Below, one piece after another: positions 1 through 10,700 of a stretch of 64,000 nucleotides of DNA. Below the pieces are notes generated by a model. The model was not told the DNA's origin. It ran no database searches and saw nothing but the letters and a program-made list of their open reading frames with translations. This DNA comes from Pythium myriotylum. Lineage: Eukaryota > Oomycota > Peronosporomycetes > Pythiales > Pythiaceae. The stretch lies in NCBI GenBank assembly GCA_023091665.1, contig JALJCQ010000014.1, forward strand, positions 744,001 through 808,000, in the 5' to 3' direction. Position numbers and translations under genes: made by a program. Numbering within the stretch: the stretch's first letter is position 1; the number at the start of each line of letters is the position of its first letter.

Positions 1-1293
1 TTGCCGTTTTTGAGCAATCTTCGATTTTACAGATCTTGTTTCCATCGAGTGGCTTAAGGATTGCTTCAAAATCATATACGATAAAATGGTCAAGGTAAAA
101 GTCTTGAGTCTTTAAACCATATTTGGCATATAACGATTTGATTTTGTTGTCTGCTGGTCGGTATAGTGTTGGTTTAGGGGGAAAAGCTTCTAATGTTTTG
201 GATTCGCACTTATTTTTCTTATGATTCTTTAGTTTAGTAGCACATCCAAAAACCATTTCACATTTTGGGCAAACATATTTGGCCATAGCTTTATCAATAT
301 CAGTAATATACATTGCGTGTCCGTTGTAATCCATAATGTTAATAGTTGTCTCGAATGTTTTGTCTGAAGCTCTTATTTTAGACACTTCTGACGTTTCTAT
401 ATCCATTTCAAACACATCAATATTAACTTTGAAACACTCCTCAAGGTCATCGAACTGATAGATATCAATTGGCTTAAATGCTTTATATGTATCTACAGAA
501 TAGTTAATTTTCTTAAATTCACAATACTGTTTGAATCGATGTTTTACTGCGGCTATGGTACGTCGATAGTCTTTCTTAGGCTCGTCTTGTAAATGGTATG
601 CAATACAGTAGAACATGCATTTGTTTTCCGTTTTAGGAAAGTTTAAAATGTGTCGATTATCCGTTATTGCTTTTGGAACAACTACTTCACTATCACCAAG
701 AGAATGATTTCTGTAGTAGATCATGATCTTAAAAGCGTTAATCTCCTGAAGTTTAACTCCGCTTCTCGGAGTAGAGATTTTAGTAGTGAAATCTTTTGAT
801 TTAATATGATCAATAACCTTCGATCTAATATCTTTCCTAGAGTTAATTGCGATCGGTTGATCGAATATAGATGTATTGGATTGGGGTCGATACTCGTAAT
901 CAAATGGTTCTTCAAAGCGTTCATCGATTAGCTTGTATCCTAATTGAATATTAACTTTAAATGCCTTGTCTTGATGAGCCAAAACATTTTCAAGTTTGTA
1001 AAGAATGACCGTTGAGAGATATTTCCATAAAGATGAGATTCAACGAACTTGGTCTTTGATGTTTTATAAGTTGGTTTACTAATGCGTGTGTTTGACAAGT
1101 TGGTTTTGATCTTATCTTCATTAATTTTATAGTATCTCGAAATCAATTTGATGTTAGATGGCTTGAGAATATTATTGATGTACACAACGCGCCCATTTTT
1201 ATTACGGATCTTAACTCGATAAGAGTCTCCCCAAGCTTTTAATGGAATCTTTAGTTTCAGAAGTTGATTGAATGCATCCGAAGACTTCGCCAT
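1..1293 (-). pseudogene. Viral/Polinton-type family B DNA polymerase, N-terminal part, frameshifted and cut by window edge
   Basis: Read on the - strand from an ATG at 1293, the frame is open to about 1020, then continues in a second frame, open without a stop from about 1030 to the window edge. A single-base-scale frameshift lies near 1020-1030. The downstream frame has a 'KCMFYCIAYHL' segment (about 640-610), a C2HC-type zinc-knuckle starting 'CPKCEMVFG' (about 270-200), and 'IVYDFEA' (about 85-60). The last matches the Exo I motif (D-x-E) of the 3'-5' exonuclease domain of B-family polymerases. A Cys-rich segment followed by Exo I is typical of protein-primed polymerases of Polinton/Maverick elements and related viruses. 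The polymerase palm domain would lie left of the window. Family assignment is inference from motifs; linear-plasmid polymerases are the main alternative. Confidence 0.65.
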
Positions 1294-1450
1294 TTTCTTC
1301 TTATATATTGGTTGAGAAATTTGAAATGATAAAATTAAAAAATCGTACGTATATATCTATAAAAGAAATATCAAGATGGAAATTTTTTGTACGTATATAA
1401 ACAAAATGAAAGAAAAACAATAAAAAAATACTCTAATCCAGATATTTTTC
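1..1450. other. AT-rich compositional island
   Basis: The first ~1.45 kb is visibly AT-rich, with many A/T runs and AT-ending codons, while the rest of the window is GC-rich. The change falls just upstream of the polymerase gene start. Composition and gene content together suggest foreign or mobile-element origin. The left limit lies outside the window, so the size of the island is unknown, and no terminal inverted repeat or target duplication could be found at the right border. Confidence 0.75.
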
Positions 1451-2394
1451 TGAGTCTCTCAGCTATGCCCCGAACCTTCGCGAATTTTTGGTGTGGAAAA
1501 TGAAGCAAAAGTGGTTGTTTTTAATGAGGACATAGGAAAGTCGGTTTGGTTGTGTTTTGTGGAAAGGAGGTGTGAAATAGGTTTGTTGAACTGAGAGGGA
1601 AAAGAAAGGTCTCTAGGGTTGTGTGAGAAACGTTGAAAAAAAAATGACGGAAAACGTTCCGGACATTACTACTGCAATCAAAGATCCGGTATGAACTTGC
1701 GAAGCTGCTGGAAAGAGCTCCTCTGGACAACCCATCGTTTGGGGGAATGCTGTGGTGGGTGAAAACCTGCAATGGCCGATGAAAAAGAACTAGTAGTCGA
1801 CGATCACTTTATCCCTCGATGCACATGTGAGGACGACATCACGATCGTCCTCCAACCACACAGTGAAGCATCGTACAAATTGATATGACGGCGAAAATGG
1901 AATATGTCTGGGTGCAGTGTCGTGAACCCGTGTCTTGGAGCGCTGATTAGTCGTCTGGTTTCAGTCAGACGATTAATCAGAAAAACGCACTGTGCTGTTT
2001 TCACGAAAACCCCACCGTGGGCGAAGGTTCTGCGATGTAAGAAAAGAATCCCTCTCCAAGCAGATTAAAAAAGCAGCAAGAAAACGCGCAGATCGCCTCT
2101 ATTTTAGCATACTGAGTCAACTCAGACGCTCCCGACTGGACTTAGCGTATATTCGCAGCACTTAACGGGCATACGACATCGAAGTGATTTTGTGCCGAAC
2201 TTGGTGAGTCTTGAAGCGTCCTGCAAGATACGCATCAACGACGACCGTATTTACGTACAGCTCTTACTGACGCCCTCGTTCTTCTGGACATGTCCAACAA
2301 CGCGACTGTGTGTGGTCAAATTCGAAGCCACCCCGAGACGTCTTCCCTGGGAATGCGTGTTGTATCACGCTCGTTTGTGAGATCTATCGCGGTC
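1294..2394. other. Intergenic, no gene recognised
   Basis: An AT-rich tract to about 1450 holds the polymerase 5' flank with long A/T runs. From there to 2394 only short open frames occur (for example 1521-1772, 1804-2004, 2192-2380), with no recognisable domain and no codon bias like the neighbours. I see no RNA gene here. Confidence 0.5.
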
Positions 2395-2535
2395 GAATTT
2401 CGTTGCAGCGCCAAGAAGCGAGTGGTGTCCAAATACCGTACCGTGGCTGATGAAGCATGAAAGCACGTCAGGGTTCTCGCCGCCAGTCAGTTCTACACCG
2501 ACGAGGACAGCCCCTTCCGCTGCGAGCGACTTGAC
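2395..2535 (-). pseudogene. Remnant of the local ankyrin-like gene family
   Basis: On the - strand this stretch translates to 'AEGAVLVGVELTGGENP', followed by 'SHGTVFGHHSL'. The + strand pseudogene at 21560-21665 contains 'AEGAVLVGEELTGDQNP' and 'RHGAVFDHHAL'. The match covers about 45 residues at the C-terminal end of that family. No start, no upstream ankyrin part and no long open frame remain, so it is a gene relic. It shows the family was once also present left of the transposon block. Confidence 0.7.
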
Positions 2536-3163
2536 GTCGTGGTGTATATTCCGGAAGCGTCTATATAAAACAGGTCAATTTGTGGGCCACGTAGTGTGTT
2601 AGAGTACCAGAACGAGAAGCCTCCACAAGTTGAACCCCTCAATTTGTGGGCCAGGTCAGAGTCTTTTCTATGCACACCTCCACTTGGTCTGGCAACAGGT
2701 CACGTCAAGCCACTTGACCAACGCTCGGAAACTCCATGTTGACGGCAGGAAAGCTTCTAGGATTTGTTACGATGAACTCAATAGACTCCACTTTCATAAT
2801 CACCACGCTGGTCTCAGTTGCGCGAGGTCGTTCTTGTCACGGCAGCACCTTCGCTTAAGCTCGTGTTCCGTCTATGAGGTCGGTCCCATGTGGGAGTCAC
2901 GGTCTTGTTCTCGGTCCACGTCACATCACCATGCTAGGTCCCGCGTCGTTGAACTGATGGAAACTCACTCGCTTTTGCGGGCGGCAAGCCCAAAGCGTCT
3001 TCCGCCAATTGTGCGCTGTCGCACATGACAGCAGCGACAGACCTGGCTGGGCCAACTGGCATCAGACTTTCACGAATGGCAATCGGGCCATCTCGGCTCG
3101 GTTCGTCGCGGTAGACAAATAGGATTTTACACTCGGCTGGAGGGTTTTAGGCCAAATACATCA
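2536..3163. other. Intergenic, no gene recognised
   Basis: No supported gene. A 16-bp phrase (tcaatttgtgggccac or close) occurs twice, near 2575 and 2640. The open frame 2630-3028 has no recognisable domain. Confidence 0.45.
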
Positions 3164-4474
3164 ATGGCAGCGCCAAAGCTGGTGTACACGTCGCTGCTGT
3201 GTTTGTTGGAAGTAGGGTCCAACGGGAAAGCCTGTGCAAAAGCAAGTTGCACTCGCTCAACGTGGCCTCTTTTTCAAACTGTAACTCCATCATCAGCAGT
3301 TACGAACCTCCTTGCAGATCTCATCAACCCACCGGAGGACATTGTGCGCTTCCTCCACCGCACGAGCTCCGCCGGGTGCACCAAGGCGGCCATGGACGGC
3401 GCCGTGGAGAACGGCCACTTGGCCATTGTGCAGTTTTTGCAGTTTAACCGCACCGAGGGCTGCTCGAAAGAAGCGGCCGAGAAGGCGCTCGAGGAAGGAT
3501 ACATCGACACGATGAAGTTCCTCGTCAAGCACCGCAAGGAAAAATGGGGCGAGAAACCGCTGCTCTGGGCCGTCGAGAACGACGACCACGAAGTCGTGGC
3601 GGACATTCTGCGCCAGGACCCGGAGTTCGTGACGGTTGAGGCCAAGAAGAGAGCTTATGAGGCTGGCAAGCTGGATATTATGAAGTATCTATATGAGCAC
3701 GGCACGAACACGCGGCACTCCATGGTGCTCGAGCGCGCGGCCGAGAAGGGCGACCTCGAGACGGTCAAGTACCTCGTAGACAAGCGCGAAGGCTTCCTCA
3801 AGCCGGCCATGAAGGCCGCTGTGTGCGGGGGCCATCTTGAAGTCGTCAAGTATATCCATCAACATGCTGGTGATGTACCAACGTCGGCCAGTCGCGTCGT
3901 TGCGATGAACTACGCGGCGTTAAACGGCCACCTTGACGTGCTCAAATACCTCCACGAGAACGCGCCAGAGCTGGGCTGCTCGACATTTGCAATGGACGGT
4001 GCAGCCATGCGTGGCCACTTGGACGTCGTCAAGTTCCTCCACGAGAACCGCACAGAAGGCTGCACGACCAAGGCTATGGAGCAGGCTGCGGCACTCGGCC
4101 ATCTTGACGTGGTCAAGTACCTGCACGAGAATCGCACGGAAGGCTGCTCGACGTTTGCGATGGACTTTGCAGCCATCCGCAACCACCCAGAGGTTGTCAG
4201 ATTCCTCCACGAGAACCGCAAGGAAGGCTGCACGCGAAAGGCTTTCGATGACACGGCAGTGCAAGGCCTCACGGATATGGTCAGGCTGCTGCTGGAGATC
4301 CGTCCGGACGTGTGCGATCTAGACAACGGCATCCGACTGGCGAAGCAGCGCAAGTTTGTCGCGACGATCGCCGTGCTCGAGGAGGCCAAGGCCAAGAAGG
4401 CTGCGGCTGAGGCGGCGGAGTCAGGACCCGCACCACCCCCGGCTCCTGTTACCACGGAGGCGGCTGAGCCATGA
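3164..4474 (+). pseudogene. Ankyrin-repeat gene copy, 5' part deleted
   Basis: The 436-residue open frame is nearly identical from about 3343 onward to the complete gene at 23063-24412. Only a handful of residues differ (for example EE/EK, MV/MA, and TTEAAEP/TMEAAQP at the end). It keeps about 11 ankyrin repeats of the type 'HLDVVKFLHENRTEGC'. Two deletions removed the start codon and about the first 70 codons of the full-length protein, and the sequence before 3285 is unrelated, so the frame now opens in foreign sequence at ATG 3164. The first in-frame ATG inside the conserved part is near 3392. It could still express an N-terminally truncated protein, because the remaining frame is intact. 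Ankyrin repeats are protein-binding modules; no effector domain is attached. Confidence 0.75.
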
Positions 4475-4735
4475 CCTTGAATCCTATCATCCGAGTCAGA
4501 CTCGTGTTTCATTTCTTAAAACTCGCACTAATCTTACTCATGCCCATGCAACAACTATTCGCTCGTTCGGTGCTTCGTGTTGGACTCTTGAGCGTCGCAA
4601 TGGGGGCACATATTGAGATCAACCCCTTCAAACGCAAGCAACGCGCGGCAAGACTCTGCCCGCTGCAGTGGACCAGCAATTCGTTCGCCGTTGGGATCAA
4701 GAGTGTTCGGGCATCCATCTGACACGAAAATCGGC
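3285..4735 (+). repeat. Left arm of a large inverted duplication
   Basis: This segment matches the reverse complement of 22800-24545. The shared part covers an ankyrin gene, its stop codon and about 250 bp of 3' flank, plus a short stretch upstream of the coding region. Relative to the right arm it lacks two internal blocks, of about 40 bp and about 260 bp. A 12-bp piece (aacccaccggag) remains between them at about 3331-3342. The second junction shares 'gag' on both sides. The spacer between the arms is about 18 kb. Confidence 0.85.
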
Positions 4736-5258
4736 AGCAGCAACAAGTTTAAATCACGGGGCGTGCGATCATCGTGCCACTGCTTGCATGCGTGGAAGAT
4801 GATTGTAGGGTCGTCATAGCGGAGAAGAGGCGGATCGGGACCCAACTCGTCTGCGACTTCTCATCCAAACGTGAAGGACTCGACGCACTCGCGGCATATC
4901 AAAGAGAGACACTTGGCAGGTTCTCCCTTGCCGCGCTCCTCCCGTCACCGATTCTTGGAGCAGATATTGTTCGAACAACGCCATTGCGTCGCCTAACCTG
5001 GAACGACGGGAAGAATTCCTTGCAGGTCAAAACGTGAACGGTCCACAATTTAGACCACACAAGGTTTTTTTCTTGGTCACGTCGAGAGGTCATAGGTTTA
5101 TAGATGGGTCATTGGGTGGTCACCAGCGAGCACGACCTGCTCTGGCAAAGTGACAAGTGGAGTATTCTCATTCAGTCAGGCAGTCATTGTTTGACACCCA
5201 CTCCCGCACACAAGTCCGCCCACCTTACCTCGCTGGTCGCCGCTGCGCTCCTCACCCT
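4736..5258. other. Intergenic between ankyrin copy and MULE remnant
   Basis: No gene recognised. The right limit is the probable start of the MULE coding sequence. I searched by eye for a terminal inverted repeat of the MULE and did not find one, which fits a truncated element. Confidence 0.4.
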
Positions 5259-6510
5259 ATGCCCTCCCAACTCCGAGTCCGCGCCATGGCCACTGGAGCT
5301 GTCCGTATGTTGGACACGCCTGCTCGTCCCACTGGAATCGCACTGGTCAACACCCAGCCGTTGCCCCCGACCCTGGACACCCGTAGCGCAATGATGGCCA
5401 TTCAGGCCAGCCTGGACCGCCTTCACAGTGATGAGGCTGGCATCCTGCAGGTCTCGGAGGCTGAAGCAACTTCGTCCCCGTCCGATCCGCATGGCCGCAA
5501 GAAGCGGCTCCGCGTCGAGCCAGCCGTGGTTCCCTCTTCCTCTCCTTCCATCGACGAGGCACTCGACGCTCAAGCTGCCAACTCGATCGTCGATACGCGT
5601 GACGGCCGGACCAAGATCTACATTGGTGGCTACGAGTTTACCCGGGCCAATATCACGCGCGTAAAGATCAGCTATCGGTGCAGCTTTTACAGAAGCCAAG
5701 CTTGTCCAGCGAGGCTGGAGTTTTACGCCGCAACGATGGGCTACGATTTTCCAAACATGATCCCTCATACGTGCACGCCGCCCTCACGCGCGCCACCTCC
5801 CCTCGACGAGTCCTCGAAGACCATCATTGTGGAGGCCGCCATGCAGCGTGAGATAAGGCTCTCGCGACGTCGACCGCTCACACGCCTCAAGAGATCTGGG
5901 ACGTGGTGAGCGCTCGATTTTATCAGCGCGACGACAATGTGGTGGTGCGTGGCCTCAACAAGGCACAAGTTACAAAGCGCGTGCACCGGACACGGGCGGA
6001 GCACTTTGGTTCGGATGTCCACGGCCGTGTTGAGGTGCCGCCGCTGTCACGCGTGAAGCAGACAGCACTCAACTTCTTCCAGTTTCACCACGTCTGGTCG
6101 AACCCAGCAATCAAATCAGACAACAAGATTGATCGTTTGATTGGCTGGGCACATCCCGCGCTTCTGAGTCTCCTCCGCTACGGCAAGGTTTCGTTGTTTG
6201 TCGATGGCACGTTCCGGTGCGTCCCAACGCAATTCCGGTAGTGCATCGTCGTGATGGTGTTTGACCAAGGTACCAAGCTCTTCGTGCCTGTCGTCTACGT
6301 TCTAGCAGCCTCAAAGACGTACGACGCGTACTGGAACGTCCTCCAGTATGTTTCCGATGCGTGTGGTCAAAGGATTGATCCTGAACAAGTCGTCTGTGAC
6401 TTTGAGCTCGCGCTCATCAAAGCTGTCCAAGACTGGTATCCTGAGACGCCCGTTATTGGCTGTTTCTTCCATTTTAAACAAGCCTGCTCTCGCCGAATGG
6501 CCAAACTGCG
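5259..6510 (+). pseudogene. Mutator-like (MULE) transposase with FLYWCH-type finger, decayed and truncated
   Basis: The first part (ATG 5259, frame open to 5909) holds a FLYWCH/WRKY-like finger around 5610-5770 with 'YRCSFYRSQACPARL' and a downstream H-x-C. A frameshift near 5852 moves the reading to the next frame, which begins 'HTPQEIWDVVSARFYQ'. An in-frame stop TAG sits at 6239-6241. Beyond it come 'SLFVDGTF' (before the stop), 'VVCDFELALIKA' and 'GCFFHFKQA', the DDE-type core with C/H motif seen in MULE transposases. The gene is cut at 6510 by the left LTR of the Ty3 element, and its 3' half is not found on the far side. The product would have bound terminal repeats and cut DNA in the nucleus. 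Three separate lesions make it non-functional. Confidence 0.85.
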
Positions 6511-7734
6511 TGTAACGGTCCGCGACCGTTCACAGCACCTGCGCTTGAGGAAGCGTGAGCAGCCGCTCCGAGTCGACCCCTGTCGACGAGCGCCAAGGAC
6601 TTGGCAAAAGGCGAACTGATTGTATTCAGATTATTCCCCTGGGGAATAATCCCCCTATACCTGATATCCCTGGTATCTAATACCCAGGGATATCACCTAC
6701 TGAATCTAATAAAAGAGAGTCACTACTTAGGGTAACTTTTCCCCTAAGTGGACCACACGCATTATGTACCTACACAACCTAACCTACTTGTGTAACCTTG
6801 TACCCCGTTACACCACCCCCCACCGAAAATGAGGAACACCCTTGTACCTAATTTAGGAACAGCCGTGTCCTATAAAAGAAACACGAGCCTATTCCAGGAC
6901 GGAATTTCCGAGGACCCACACGGAAATGGGTACAGACTCATGGCGACCATGAGCGCGAAGTCGCGTGTCGATTTTTCGACAACGACTGATCGAGAGCCGC
7001 AGCGGCTTGGCGCAACACCTCGCTGCGTCATGAGACGCATGCAGACGTGCGCGCGGTCGCCAGCGACCACTGGATCATGACGATCCCCCAAAACTGGGCC
7101 ATTTTGCCGTCTGACGGCGGCAAGCCAAAATGGCATGGTCAGACGACCATTGCGAGGCGAGAAGAGCTCGCGGCAAGCCCAAACTTGGCACACACACACT
7201 CAGTGCGATGGGTTCTTGCCTTGTGCAAGCGTACAGACCTGTACGATGCGAACTCGCAAACTTCTTCTCTTGACGGTGCCCAGAATTGGGTCCGAATACT
7301 GGAGACTGTGGTCGGTGGGTGTCCACCGCGAGTACTACCAAGTACTCAAGAGGCTGGCTAGCCTCATCCAGCGACTCAACTGAGTGCGTGGAGTGCGGGG
7401 ATACCCGTGGCAGTCGAACAACGACGTTGCCGGACAACTTCGTGTTGTCGGCCACACGCTCGGGCGTGATGGCTACACCGCAGAGAACTGCTCGGTGTAG
7501 CAACACCAAACTGAGCCAGCCACTCTGGCTTGGTGCGAGCGTTATCCAACGCAACCGATGAGGTCGGTGGACGTTGTCGAAGCTTCGACTGCGCCGAACG
7601 CGGCGTTCTCGCCATCTTCATGGCCTTCTGCTTGGGTCTTGTACCCATGTCTATAATAGACAGGGACAGTCGACTTGACTGAGACGGACCTTCCGTGTGC
7701 TCCACTGAGCGTCTTCCTTGAGGAACTTGAGACA
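6511..7734 (-). repeat. 3' LTR of the Ty3 element
   Basis: The 1224-bp direct repeat has ends TGT/ACA. Over 6511 to about 7523 it is identical to the right LTR except for one C in a C-run. Over the last about 210 bp a dozen or more substitutions separate the two. A purine-rich tract (agatgagaag on the - strand, 7744-7735) abuts the outer TGT, as expected for second-strand priming. Confidence 0.92.
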
Positions 7735-7744
7735 CTTCTCATCT
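7735..7744 (-). other. Polypurine tract of the Ty3 element
   Basis: On the - strand 'agatgagaag' lies directly before the TGT of the 3' LTR. This is the expected place and composition for the plus-strand primer. The call rests on position and purine content only. Confidence 0.55.
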
Positions 7745-7766
7745 TGATGGAGGTGGTCGGTCCCAC

Positions 7767-10700
7767 CTACTGGAACCATCCAGGATGATCATGTTCGCAT
7801 GCGCGAACAAGATCAGAGCAATCTTGCCTGAGAACACTCTCATCGACCCAGGAGCTCTGGTTGCTTGGATATCCAAGCCACTTGACCAAGAGCTGGCGGA
7901 CGCCATTGTGCACACGCACACTGTCGAGAGACTCGACGTGATAATGGCGTTCGCCATTCCTGTCAATCACAGGCAAAGGAGCGCGCACCGGTCGCAGCGC
8001 TTTCCTTCTGGTCTTCACACCAGTGTCGGGGACCCGACGTGCTCCTTCGGGTTCGGCAAACGTAACCCGACGTCGTATTGACGACACTGTGGTCGCATTC
8101 GACGACCATGTCGAACTTCGACGGGCTTGAGCAAGCCGTGCCGAGCGTCTTGGCGCTTCGCTGTGTGGACTAGCCACGTCACTTGCAGAATCCTGCATCG
8201 CGATAGAGTCGCCCGAGGAATCATCCGTGACTGGCACGTTCTCGTGCGCGACTGTCGGTGATTGCACCTCGGCGGCAAATCCGCTTGGAATTGTTTCCGA
8301 CGACTCTTCGTACGATGCATCTCCATCGGGGCGGAGATACGGCTTGAGTAAGCCGACGTAGAACGTCGGGTGCGTCTGCAACCATGTTGGCAGATCGACC
8401 CTGTCGGAGTTTCCACTCCGCTTCAACACCTTGAACGGGCCGATATATCTCGGCAGCAGCTTCGAGCTGCCCAAGCTGGACACAGCATTCTGAGACAGGT
8501 TCTTCGTGCTGACAAGCACATAGTCGCCTGGCTTGAACACATGCGTGTTCTTCCGACCGTGCCTGTCGGCTTGTTCCTTCTGAACATCTTGGGCAGCTGC
8601 CATCGCGTCACGCACGCGGGTGATGACATTCACACGTGTCGACCAGAACTCGTCGATCTTGCGGCGCTCCGCCGACTTGGAAACACCTTCCATCTGGGAG
8701 GTAAGTAATTGTCGAGCCCCTCCCCCACCAGACTGGGCACTGCCCATGAGACAGAGCGGCAACGCTGGGTGTCTCAAACCGTTCACGAAGAACGGCGACA
8801 GACCTGTCGATGAATGAACAGAGTTGTTCATGGCGAACTCGACCATGGCGAGAGTATCGCTCCACGATGTGGGATTATCTCCACAGTACGAACGGAGGAT
8901 ATCCTCCACGACCCGGTTGGCCCGCTCGGTCTGGCCATCGGTCTCCGGATGATCCGTCGTCGACATGTCGAGCCTGGTGCCCAGGATCTGGAAGAGACCT
9001 TCCCAGAAATCACCAGTGAACCTGGGATCCCGATCCGATACGATTGGGTCGGGGAGACCGTGTAGTCGAAACACGGTGTCGACGAAAAGTCGAGCACAGC
9101 CGAGGCCTGTGCAGGTATCCGAAACCGGAACAAGATGCACCATCTTGGACAAACGGTCAACAAAGACCAGCACACCATTGTGCCCAGCGGACGTCTTTGG
9201 CATGCCAAAGAAGAAGTCCATGCTCACTGAGCGCCAGCAATCGCTGGGGACAGGCAGGCTCTGAAGCGGAGCCTGAGAGTGTGCACTTGGCTTCACTCGT
9301 TGACAGACGTCACACGTGCGGACATACCGCGACACCCACTTGTACATCTTGGGCCACCAAAACTTTGGGCTGAGAAGCGCGTACGTCTTCTCGCGGCCAA
9401 GATGGCCAGCACCAGGTGCGTCGTGAGCACCATACGCGATCACGCATCGCAGATCTTCGTCTGCTGGGACGACTATGCGAGATTCTTCGCTGTCCGAGAC
9501 CTGATACTTCAGGAGGCCGTCTTCAAACGTGTACCGATGGAGTCGGGCTCGAACGCGAGGCGAGAGAGACTTCTCCGAGTCTGATGACTTGAGAGCACGA
9601 ATGATCTCCGCACACTGTGCATCGCCTTCGTAGGCGTCACGAATCAAGTCGTAGACATCAGAAGCAACTGATGTGAGATGGTTCATCTCGTAGTCGGGAC
9701 GCCGAGAGAGTGCGTCTGCCAGCACGTTGAGCCGACCCGGCTTGTACTCAACAGTAAAGTTGTATTCTGAAAAGAATGACAACCAGCGAGCCATTCGCGG
9801 CGACAAGTGCGGAGACTGTGTCGCTGTGCGTAGAGACGCATGGTCTGTGTAGACCACGAACGACAACGCGCCGAGAAGGTGAACGCGGAACTTCACCAAG
9901 GCGTACTTCATCGCCAACAATTCCTTGTCATGAACTGGATAGTTCCTCTCGGCCGCTTGCAGCTGGCGAGACTGATACGAGATGACTCTCTCGTGACCAT
10001 CTTGGTCCTTCTGCAAAAGTGCACAACCGATCGCATAGTCGGAGGCGTCACAGACAACGCTGTACGGGACGGAGTCATCCGGCAACGCCAGGATCGGCGC
10101 TTGGAGAAGACTCTCCTTGATCTTCAGGAAGGCAGCTTCCGTGTCGTGAGACCACGACCACTCAACGTCGTTCTTGAGCAGCTGAGTCAGCGGCCGAGCC
10201 ATCTCGGCGTCGTTCTTCGTGAACCGATGCAAGTAGTTGGCGAGACCCAGCCACTTGCGTAGGTCCTTCACGGACCGTGGCGATGGCCACTCGGCGATTG
10301 CCTTCACCTTCTCGGGATCCGCCCGAACACCGTCGACCCCGACGAAACACCCAAGCACTGGGATCTCTTCGGCACCGAAGATACACTTATCCAAGTTGGC
10401 ATAAAGCTTATGCTCCTCGAGGCATTCGAGAACTTGGCGGAGGTGATCCTCATGGAGCGTATCCAGATCACGACCAGCCTCCGGCTTCGTGTGGACGTAG
10501 ATGTCGTCGAAGTACGTCTGCGCGAACGCTCGCAGGGGACGGAACAAATGGGTCACCAAGCGATTGAACGTCGCTGGGGCGTTCGACAACCCCTGTGGCA
10601 TCACGAGCCACTCCCAGAGCATACCGCTCGGCGTACTGACGGCAGTCTTGGGGATATCCCCACGCTCCATGAGCACTTGGTAATAACCGTCGACCAAGTC

